Source: Altibacter sp.
Lineage (GTDB): Bacteria > Bacteroidota > Bacteroidia > Flavobacteriales > Flavobacteriaceae
NCBI GenBank assembly: GCA_028285705.1
Contig: JANQOS010000091.1
Span: forward strand, 1-36,600
Direction: 5' to 3'
Length of the DNA: 36,600 nt
Shown here one piece after another: positions 19,038-26,984 of this stretch. Made by a program: the position numbers and the translations under genes. Position 1 is the stretch's first letter, and each line of letters opens with the position of its first letter. The notes beneath the pieces were generated by a model. The model was not told the DNA's origin. It did no database searches and saw nothing but the letters and a program-made list of their open reading frames with translations.

Positions 19038-19814
19038 ATGCAAAAGCTTTTTAAATTTTTTCTGAATTTATTTCCGCGAACTTTACTGATACGAATCAGC
19101 TTTGCGGTTCGCCCTGTTGTGGCATTCTTCTTAAAAGGAACCAAATATACCGATCCCATCGACGGGAGGTCCTTCCGAAAGTTTTTGCCTTACGGTTATG
19201 AGAAAGTGCGTGAAAACGTATTGGCTCCCGGTACATTTTCTTTGGAGCGCCATAGATTATTCTGGCTGTACTTAAAAAATGAAACTCCTTTCTTTTCAGA
19301 AAAACAAAAAGTGCTTCATTTCGCTCCTGAACAGGCATTTTACAAACGTTTTCGTAAAATGAAAAACCTGGAATATACAACAACAGACCTAAACTCACCC
19401 ATTGCAGATGTAAAGGCGGATATTTGCAACCTACCTTTTGAGAACGATCTGTATGATTTTATAATATGCAACCATGTGTTGGAACATATTCCGGATGACA
19501 CAAAAGCCATGCAGGAGCTATACCGTGTATTGGCTCCCGGGGGAACTGCTATTTTACAGGTTCCGTATGAAGAGGGTAGAGAAATTACTTTTGAAGACAA
19601 TAGTATCACAGATCCAAAAGAACGTGCCAGGATATTTGGGCAATACGATCACGTACGCATCTACGGAATGGATTATTTTGAGAAATTAAAAAGTATTGGG
19701 TTTAATGTTGAAGCCGTTAATTATACGGAGACCTTTTCCGAAGAAGAAATCGAGAACTATCGCTTAGCCAAAGGAGAACTCCTTCCGGTTTGCAGAAAGT
19801 CAATCAACCAATAG
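19038..19814 (+). CDS. class I SAM-dependent methyltransferase
   Basis: VLHFAPEQAFYKRFRKM...TTDLNSPIADVKADICNLPFENDLYDFIICNHVLEHIPDDTKAMQELYRVLAPGG. Confidence 0.9.
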   Translation: MQKLFKFFLNLFPRTLLIRISFAVRPVVAFFLKGTKYTDPIDGRSFRKFLPYGYEKVRENVLAPGTFSLERHRLFWLYLKNETPFFSEKQKVLHFAPEQAFYKRFRKMKNLEYTTTDLNSPIADVKADICNLPFENDLYDFIICNHVLEHIPDDTKAMQELYRVLAPGGTAILQVPYEEGREITFEDNSITDPKERARIFGQYDHVRIYGMDYFEKLKSIGFNVEAVNYTETFSEEEIENYRLAKGELLPVCRKSINQ

Positions 19815-20807
19815 TTTTTCAAAATCCTCTGTCATAAAAACCCTGGCATTTCCAAGTGAATCATTGTACGTAAGGTATGCGCTGATTCCGGAGGTTACTT
19901 CCAAAAGTTCTTTTGATCTATTAAGCCCCAATGCCATTAAAGCAGTTGCATAAGCATCTGCCTCTCCACACGAATTTGCTACCACAGTTGCACTTGTAAC
20001 ATCGCTTTGCTCTGCGGAGCCGGTAAGGGGGTTTAATGTGTGTACGTATTTTTTTCCGGTAATGGAATCGATCCTGTATTTACGATAATTCCCGGAAGAG
20101 GCCATAGCCATATCTTTCAAAGTAATAGTCGCTTGATAATTTCGGTTTTCCAATTGAGAATCTACTGTCTCGATGCCAACGATCCAAGGCTTCTCCCTGG
20201 AAAGATTCTTACCTCTTGTTAAAATTTCCCCTCCCAACTCAATTAGGTAATTAGTAATTCCCTGAGCTTCTAAATAACGTCCCAGGCAATCAATTCCGTA
20301 GCCTTTTGCCACCGCATTAAAATCGAAGTAAATCTCAGGATGTTCTTTCATTACCCTCCCGGAACTCAAAATAGTTACTTTATTGAAACCTACATATCGC
20401 ATTAACGAGTCGAGTACATGTGCATCTATCTCTTCAACAGGCTTTGTATCTCCAAATCCGTAGGCATTACGTAATACTCCGATAGTGGGGTCAAAATAAC
20501 CATGGGAATTTTTATGTACAGCCTCGGAAATACGAAATACTTCTTTAAAAATAGCATCTACAACAACCGTGGTATCTCCCCGGTTTATTTTTGAAATATC
20601 ACTATTTGGCATATAAGTACTTACCGATCTGTTTACTGCATGAAGAACCGAGTCAATACCTTTTTCGGCGTCAAATATTTCAGGGGCATAATATTGTATA
20701 GAATACGTAGTTCCAAAAGCATCACCCTGTAAAACAAAAGCCTGTGGAGTTTCTTCTTTACAAGAAAAAAATAAAGCTAAGACGGGAATGAAGTAAAGTA
20801 TTTTCAT
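19800..20807 (-). CDS. apbE: FAD:protein FMN transferase (ApbE), lipoprotein form
   Basis: Lipobox LALFFSC; GDAFGTTYSIQYY, VNRSVSTYMPNSDISKINRG, DFNAVAKGYGID, YLIELGGEI, SSGNYRKYR, HTLNPLTG. Confidence 0.95.
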   Translation of the reverse strand: MKILYFIPVLALFFSCKEETPQAFVLQGDAFGTTYSIQYYAPEIFDAEKGIDSVLHAVNRSVSTYMPNSDISKINRGDTTVVVDAIFKEVFRISEAVHKNSHGYFDPTIGVLRNAYGFGDTKPVEEIDAHVLDSLMRYVGFNKVTILSSGRVMKEHPEIYFDFNAVAKGYGIDCLGRYLEAQGITNYLIELGGEILTRGKNLSREKPWIVGIETVDSQLENRNYQATITLKDMAMASSGNYRKYRIDSITGKKYVHTLNPLTGSAEQSDVTSATVVANSCGEADAYATALMALGLNRSKELLEVTSGISAYLTYNDSLGNARVFMTEDFEKLLVD

Positions 20808-20940
20808 CTATTTAAAAATTTTTATTAATCTGAAAGTGAGCACAATAAAACTTTTCTGCTTAGATCAACCGCTGTGCTTTCACACAAAAAAATTAATTAT
20901 TTCAGTAGGTAAGCAAAAAATTAATTTGTTTATGTTCATT

Positions 20941-21303
20941 TCATAAAATCTCTTGTAAGCCATTGTATACCATTGTATAGGCTTCATTTTTAATGACCGG
21001 CTTTGCGTAATCACTACCATGCCCTAATCCTACTCCGGCATAATACATTTTCGCTTCAAATTTTAGTGCATGTTGTTTGATGGTTTGCATAAAGACAGGA
21101 TCGTACACATTGGCATCTTCAGGGTACGAAATGGCACGAACAATTACAAAATGTAAGTTCTTGTCCTTTAAAGCTACAAACTGCGGATCTTTCTTCAGCT
21201 TAGAATTTACGCCCAAAAACTCATAGCCCTTTTCTTCCAGATCCTTACCTACAATATTCATAGCCAGATTATGTAGTTCCTGCTCGGTAAGTTCTTCTTT
21301 CAT
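20941..21303 (-). CDS. small conserved flavobacterial protein; I recall homologues often being labelled 'Na+-translocating NADH-quinone reductase subunit F', but it has no NqrF domains
   Basis: 120-aa ORF, ATGA overlap with the upstream DUF4846 gene, directly upstream of apbE; no [2Fe-2S] cysteine cluster or FAD/NAD motifs. Confidence 0.75.
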   Translation of the reverse strand: MKEELTEQELHNLAMNIVGKDLEEKGYEFLGVNSKLKKDPQFVALKDKNLHFVIVRAISYPEDANVYDPVFMQTIKQHALKFEAKMYYAGVGLGHGSDYAKPVIKNEAYTMVYNGLQEIL

Positions 21304-22172
21304 ATATCTTTGAATCGAATAAACTTTGTTTCATTAAAATAATAAGTAGGAATTTCAAGGTGTGCACCCATCTCCAGCTTGTACCACGGACTTATTCCGG
21401 GGTCATTCAGATTCTTTAAAACATGAACACTTTGTGCCGGTGTATTTCCCTGGGCTAAAATAAACAATTTTTCACCTTCAGAATTGGTAGCTTTATCTAC
21501 TACCATTACAACATGCCCGGGACTACCCGGATAGATAAGCATATCTCCTACCTCAACAGCATCTATAGAATTAATAGCTGGTAATTCGTCAAACAAGGAT
21601 TGAGTACCTGCATACATGTATATAAGGTTAAGATAATTGTAAAAATTTTTTTTTGAAGAATTCGCACCGGCAGTTTTCAAAAAAGTAACTTTATTACCGT
21701 TAATCTTAGGGCGGTACCCCTCGGCATACTTTTTCCATGAGCAGTAGTGACCAGATGTAAAATTAAAGCCGATCTTGTCTTTTTCGTTACGATCCCACAG
21801 ATATTCTGCCCGTATCCTTATCAATGCATCTGCGCACTGTTGTAACCCATTTTCAGGCACCGGGATCTCCAGAATTCCAACGTGACCCTTTTGGTATATG
21901 TATGCACTACCATCATAATTAATGATCTTTGCATCAAAAGGTTTTAGCGGATACTTCTGAATTGAATTCTTAAAAGTTCCTTCAGCGTATATTTCCCGTA
22001 TATACCCTTCAGGAACATTGATTCTTTCTGAAATAGTAGCCCCTTTCTCGTTTATATAATTAGGAGCAACTACATAGCTCAAAGCAATATTTTTAGCTTT
22101 TTTTCCTTTTTTTGAAAAGAAGAAAAGTCCAATTCCCAAAGCAATTATCACAAATACAATAACTCTCTTCAT
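21300..22172 (-). CDS. DUF4846-like protein, membrane-anchored/exported
   Basis: N-terminal hydrophobic anchor MKRVIVFVIIALGIGLFFFS; QQCADALIRIRAEYLW...FTSGHYCSWKKYAEGYRP...VGDMLIYPGSPGHVVMVVD. ATG at 22172 preferred over 22262. Confidence 0.75.
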   Translation of the reverse strand: MKRVIVFVIIALGIGLFFFSKKGKKAKNIALSYVVAPNYINEKGATISERINVPEGYIREIYAEGTFKNSIQKYPLKPFDAKIINYDGSAYIYQKGHVGILEIPVPENGLQQCADALIRIRAEYLWDRNEKDKIGFNFTSGHYCSWKKYAEGYRPKINGNKVTFLKTAGANSSKKNFYNYLNLIYMYAGTQSLFDELPAINSIDAVEVGDMLIYPGSPGHVVMVVDKATNSEGEKLFILAQGNTPAQSVHVLKNLNDPGISPWYKLEMGAHLEIPTYYFNETKFIRFKDI

Positions 22173-22224
22173 ACTCAAATAACAACTTAAAATGGAATGT
22201 TTTATTTCAAATATGAAATAAAAA

Positions 22225-22251
22225 AACGCCTTCAGTTTTCCTGAAGACGTT
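22225..22251 (-). terminator. Rho-independent terminator after the PL8 lyase gene
   Basis: Minus strand AACGTCTTCAG-GAAAA-CTGAAGGCGTT followed by TTTTT; the one imperfect pair is G.U only in the minus-strand RNA. A second AT dyad TTTTATTTCA-aata-TGAAATAAAA lies at 22200-22223. Confidence 0.8.
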
Positions 22252-22272
22252 TTCTTTATCAATATTTTTTAA

Positions 22273-23932
22273 TTAATGTTTGACGATCCTTTTTGTGATC
22301 GAACCATTTTCGGTATGTATTTTCACAAAATACATGGCTGTCTCTAATGCCGAAATGTCCATCTGATAACTTCCTTCTCCTTTAACAGCAATCCGGTTCA
22401 CCACTCTACCTCTAACATCATACACTTCGACATCTGCAATTGGTGTTTGTGGAGATACAATATTCAAGATATTTTTTGCAGGATTTGGAAAGACAGCTAT
22501 TCTTTTCAGATTATTGTCATCGGTATCTAGGACCACCTCTTCTTCGAACATCAATGTAAACCTTTGATTGAAAGTTCCTTTTCCTGCCTTAAATTGGTAG
22601 TCTCCCTGACCGGTTAGATTATGGATGAAATTCTCCTGATTGTCAACCAGTAATATCTTGGTATTTGCAATATTGTTTCCTTCCAAAGAAGCAATGGATA
22701 TGGTGTAATAGGTATCTGCATCCACCTGAGATGCAAATCCCATGGATACTTTTATGGCAGAGTCAAAGGCTTCCCTGCTTTGAATACCTAATTGTTGTGT
22801 TCCATTTTCCAAATGAGAGTATAGAGAAATGGTCGTTGCTAATCTTTGTGCATCATATCTTTCGTCTAATCCTTGTGTTGCCAGGGGGTTGAATGCTATT
22901 AGTGCATGACTTCCTATTCCGTATTGTTCGTTTCGAACTTTCAGCAATACTTTTTCTATATCGACCGGGTTTCTTAAGGTTGTGTTACCGCTGGTCAATC
23001 GCATCGCGTTTGTAAAGGTTACATTTCCTGCACCAAAGGCCTTGATACCAAATCCCTGTCCGGTGGCGATCACTCCATTGGATTGTGTACTGGTACCGGG
23101 ATCGTTAGCTGCCGGTAGGGCACCTCCGTCTATATACATGGAGATATCATCCATAGAGAAGTTGATACTTCCCGCACCGGGCGTACTTGGGCTTGGTGGG
23201 GTCAAATGTTCCCAGAAATAGATCCTGTCCACCAGCGGATTGGCACTGATAAACTGAGAGGCCGATATGGCAGAAGCATACGGATTGGCCAATGCATTGG
23301 GTGTTCCATCTGGGTTAGGTCCGGCTCCATTGTAAACAATAGGCCTTGTGATGTCTCCGTTGTTAAGGGTTCCCTTGGTATAGGTCATATCAAAGGTGGT
23401 ATTGGCCGGATCGGTGTACCCGGATTGAGGCCTTACAATATATCCTTCTCCCACATTGATGGGTCCACTTGCAAAAGAAGTCCAGAAATCTCCATTGTCA
23501 TCGGCGAAGTTGGTTCCTCCTGCGAGTACGCCCGGGTGTGGTAAGAAGTTGGCCGGTGTATGTTCCAGAACCAAGAAAGCACTTCCAAATACATCGGTAC
23601 GTGTTTCACCACTCATAGGGCTTCCCAGCACCATAAAGTCACGGGTCTGTAAAACAGGGGTGGTGAGTTCTACATTGATGGTTCCGTTGTTGGTCACAGT
23701 AGCAGCACCATCTGTTTGAACGACGCTTCCCGTATGTTTTACGATCAGGCTTCCGTTTACAGCTATGTTTCCATTGATCTTCATATAATTACCAGCTTCA
23801 ACTGTCACGGTCTGTCCGGCCCTTACTTCACAGGTACATGCGTCTATGTTTCCACTTGAAGTATTATAATCTTCAGTGAATATTGCTTTTTTGGTCACAT
23901 CCGGATTTCCATTATCCCACGATCCGGACGAA
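22273..23932 (-). repeat. copy 1 of ~550-aa C-terminal module duplicated in the S8 protease gene
   Basis: Near-identical protein to 28761-30430 (e.g. LTTPVLQTRDFMVLGSPMS...INVGEGYIVRPQSGYTDPANTTFDMTYT...LANPYASAISASQFIS...DRIYFWEHLTPPSPSTPGAGSINFSMDDISMYIDGGALPAAND). Confidence 0.95.
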
Positions 23933-26850
23933 AAAGTTGTTGTTGAAGCACAGGTTTCCGGCCCCTGTTCAAGAAGGACTTCATACGAAAGGCCATCAAC
24001 GGTTGTAAATTCGATCACAGTCTCGGTAGCATTGGCAGAGGTGATCTGAACAGCAGGATTGGTAGTTACAAAATGCCACTCTCCTTGTAAAGTAACTTCT
24101 TTTACTACTGTAATTGAAGCAGCATACGACCTGCTATCAAATCCTATATCCGGATTGCTTAAAGAAAGTAATAAGGTCTGGGCTGTACTATCGTATTCTG
24201 TCATCACCAAACATGAAGAATTTACATCCGTTACATAATCATAACTAAGGTTGGCGGCACTATTGAAAAAAGCATAACCCCAAATATTCTTTGACTCATG
24301 CTCTACAATATGTGCATTGGCATTCTGTTGATGTACGGTATAAGGTTTATTGCCTCCTTGTATATCTGTATCCAGGGATTGCATTTCAGAAATAGAAGAA
24401 TCCGGTTTTAAAATGTATTCGTAGCTTTCATTTGAAGGGCTCGTTCCATGGTCCAGATATCCTATATAATATGTGTCTGTAGCATTGCCACTATAATCTA
24501 CAGGCCATATCTGGTTATAATTAGGAGTTTGCTGTACAGCTTTACTAACTTTTAGACTATGTCCTCCCGAGAGTAAATAAAACCCTGTCCCATAGTTGCT
24601 CAAGACCCAATGATCTGTAGCACCACTGAAGCTCACTTCACTCAAAGAAGATTGACTACTTCCATCTACGGTAACTCCGTTTCCGGTATTATCTATACGC
24701 TGATACAAGGTTGTGATCGTTGGATTGGTAGTGTCATCATTAGAAATTCCGGATCCCAGACAAACAATAATGTCATCAAAATAAAAACTCGATTTTTTAA
24801 ATGTGAATGTATTATTGTGGTTATTGGTAGAATGGGTAGTTCCCCAACCCAGGCCTTCCTGTTCCTGAAAATCCATCGCAAACAGACCATAGTCTCCATG
24901 ATTGTTCAGTAACAATTCACTATTCTTTTTGTTAAGGGTCAATGCTCCTACAAATCGGTTTTGCTGTAACTCATCAATCCTGCCTCTCTCTCCGTGCAAT
25001 TCTGCCCAGGGTAATCTTATCACCGTAGCGCCGGGGCTATAGTTCCAATCCCAGGTATCTACATCATAGCCATTACCAGTCTCCAGATCACCGGGATATA
25101 AAACCTCTAAGGCTCCATAACTTTGGTAACGACCATATCTGTTTGCGGTAGTGTAGATCTCACTACCCCACATATTGTTAGAAAATCCTTTGTTGAATAC
25201 TACCCAGTTGTCCTTTCTGAAAGCACCTGCCGAAGCATGATTGAACTGAAAAAATCCTTCCGTAAATGGTAAGAGACTGCTATAATTGAACTCTGCATCT
25301 ACGCCATAGATTCGGTTATACATTCCCGCAAAAATCGGGTCGGCTGTTGGTAATCCTAAAATATCTCCACCTGCAATCGCTAAAAGTTTTAAGCTTGACT
25401 GGTTAAATTGCCTGATTCTTAATTCGGGTCTTCTACCATTTGTAGATAATGCTTGTATACCATCATCATTAGCTTGCATGTATTGATTATACACCGCATT
25501 TCTGAATACCTCATAACTCGCCTGATCTACCTGAAAACTGGTTCCTCTTAAATAATACAGCAAACTTGCAGCCGTCTTATAAGCGTACAAATAATTGTTA
25601 TAGGCGGTCCAGTGATGAAAACCGGAACCATCTGCTTTTATTCCATCTGTTGTGCCAACTGTATAGGAGAAAAAACGCTCCAAATACCTTTTAAAGCCTC
25701 GCATATACCGATAGCGTTCATCGGCAGTGTCATACCACAAGCTATAAGCCATCATAGCATCTAATATATTGTAGACCAGATCGGTATTAATACTACCATT
25801 TGCAGTTTGATAGGCAGTATCATAGGTAGCGACCCAGTAATGTTCAAACTCAACTGAGTGTTCATATAAAGTATAAGCGAACAGGTCCTTGACATCCGTG
25901 TCAAGAAAATCTTTCAGTAAAGAAGCGGGCCTGGCAAAATCTTCATAAGAATACATCTGGCTATCCAATGACAGGGAACCCGAACAAAATTGTTTTGCTA
26001 CCCACCATACCGTATTGTTTGCCTTTTCCTGAATGGCAGTATCACCGGGGTTGAATTTTAAATGCTGAGCAAATGTTTTTAAAAAGGAAGCTGTGCTGAA
26101 TGAGCTCATAGCGTCACCGGATATTACACCACCCGTTACACTTATATTCAAAGCAGCATACGAGCTTTCTGCAGAAGACAATGTTCCTGCCGAAGGTGCA
26201 CTGGTACCTAAATAACTATCTGAAAACCGGTCAACTGCCAGATTTATTTCAGCTTCTATGGTTGCATTAGAAGAAATTAGGGATAGGTCCGGAGTTAATG
26301 TAAAAGGACAGGTCTGGGCCAGGCTTAAAGAAACATAACTTCCATTGAGCGAAAGGTTATCTATTGCCAAATTACGATATGTATCCCCGGGATCATTTCT
26401 AATATATCTAACCTGTAAGGTATCTCCAACATCACTGGCAACTGCCGTGTAATTCAATGTGGTTAATACCGGAGGTGAACTACTGTTCGAAATTAATACG
26501 GGTGAAGCTGTTGAAGCCAGAACAGTATTATCTGTAACATTATAAAGTTCTACATTGAAACGAACATAAGAGACATTGACATTGTAAGTATAGGTATTTA
26601 TTACAATGGACTCTCCTAAAGTCATGGCTCCACCGAAAGTGTGAGTAACTCCTTGCCCGACAACCGCAGACTGTCCATCAACAAAAATAGCTCCGTCACC
26701 TACTCCATCACCATTATCACCATCTGAAGTAACAATACTCAAATTCACATCGCCGATCTCGGTCCAATAACCCGAAGTGCTTACTACCTGTGCATTGGTT
26801 GTAAAGGTTAAAAATATAACTAAAAGTGTAAATAGGTAAGAGGTTTTCAT
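22273..26850 (-). CDS. polysaccharide lyase family 8, chondroitinase ABC-like, with long C-terminal module and T9SS type A sorting domain
   Basis: GIKADGSGFHHWTAYNNYLYAYKTAASLLYYLRGTSFQV, SNNMWGSEIYTTANRYGRYQSYGALEV, WDWNYSPGATVIRLPW...ERGRIDELQQNRFVGAL; C-term VFPNPAKNILNIVSP...YFVKIHTENGSITKRIVKH. ATG at 26850 gives a clean signal peptide. Confidence 0.88.
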   Translation of the reverse strand: MKTSYLFTLLVIFLTFTTNAQVVSTSGYWTEIGDVNLSIVTSDGDNGDGVGDGAIFVDGQSAVVGQGVTHTFGGAMTLGESIVINTYTYNVNVSYVRFNVELYNVTDNTVLASTASPVLISNSSSPPVLTTLNYTAVASDVGDTLQVRYIRNDPGDTYRNLAIDNLSLNGSYVSLSLAQTCPFTLTPDLSLISSNATIEAEINLAVDRFSDSYLGTSAPSAGTLSSAESSYAALNISVTGGVISGDAMSSFSTASFLKTFAQHLKFNPGDTAIQEKANNTVWWVAKQFCSGSLSLDSQMYSYEDFARPASLLKDFLDTDVKDLFAYTLYEHSVEFEHYWVATYDTAYQTANGSINTDLVYNILDAMMAYSLWYDTADERYRYMRGFKRYLERFFSYTVGTTDGIKADGSGFHHWTAYNNYLYAYKTAASLLYYLRGTSFQVDQASYEVFRNAVYNQYMQANDDGIQALSTNGRRPELRIRQFNQSSLKLLAIAGGDILGLPTADPIFAGMYNRIYGVDAEFNYSSLLPFTEGFFQFNHASAGAFRKDNWVVFNKGFSNNMWGSEIYTTANRYGRYQSYGALEVLYPGDLETGNGYDVDTWDWNYSPGATVIRLPWAELHGERGRIDELQQNRFVGALTLNKKNSELLLNNHGDYGLFAMDFQEQEGLGWGTTHSTNNHNNTFTFKKSSFYFDDIIVCLGSGISNDDTTNPTITTLYQRIDNTGNGVTVDGSSQSSLSEVSFSGATDHWVLSNYGTGFYLLSGGHSLKVSKAVQQTPNYNQIWPVDYSGNATDTYYIGYLDHGTSPSNESYEYILKPDSSISEMQSLDTDIQGGNKPYTVHQQNANAHIVEHESKNIWGYAFFNSAANLSYDYVTDVNSSCLVMTEYDSTAQTLLLSLSNPDIGFDSRSYAASITVVKEVTLQGEWHFVTTNPAVQITSANATETVIEFTTVDGLSYEVLLEQGPETCASTTTFSSGSWDNGNPDVTKKAIFTEDYNTSSGNIDACTCEVRAGQTVTVEAGNYMKINGNIAVNGSLIVKHTGSVVQTDGAATVTNNGTINVELTTPVLQTRDFMVLGSPMSGETRTDVFGSAFLVLEHTPANFLPHPGVLAGGTNFADDNGDFWTSFASGPINVGEGYIVRPQSGYTDPANTTFDMTYTKGTLNNGDITRPIVYNGAGPNPDGTPNALANPYASAISASQFISANPLVDRIYFWEHLTPPSPSTPGAGSINFSMDDISMYIDGGALPAANDPGTSTQSNGVIATGQGFGIKAFGAGNVTFTNAMRLTSGNTTLRNPVDIEKVLLKVRNEQYGIGSHALIAFNPLATQGLDERYDAQRLATTISLYSHLENGTQQLGIQSREAFDSAIKVSMGFASQVDADTYYTISIASLEGNNIANTKILLVDNQENFIHNLTGQGDYQFKAGKGTFNQRFTLMFEEEVVLDTDDNNLKRIAVFPNPAKNILNIVSPQTPIADVEVYDVRGRVVNRIAVKGEGSYQMDISALETAMYFVKIHTENGSITKRIVKH

Positions 26851-26901
26851 CTTGTATGATATGTTTAAATCGGGGAAACTTATCTTCAATTCTTCTATAT
26901 A

Positions 26902-26958
26902 AGAATTGTTGTTTTGGTTTTATCACTTTTTTAAGCTGAAGACCAAAACAACAATTCT
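26902..26958. promoter_or_regulatory. perfect 17-bp inverted repeat (23-nt spacer) between the repeat-protein gene and the PL8 lyase gene
   Basis: AGAATTGTTGTTTTGGT (26902-26918) and ACCAAAACAACAATTCT (26942-26958). Confidence 0.75.
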
Positions 26959-26984
26959 ATGCTAACTTATATGAAAAGTAATCA

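Noticed and set aside
22665-24912. Plus-strand ORFs inside the lyase gene (22665-22892, 22982-23221, 23206-23544, 23456-23719, 24610-24912) and similar ones at 29527-30231
   Set aside because: They lie antisense to a clear coding frame; resemblance between the two sets is simply the shadow of the duplicated C-terminal module.
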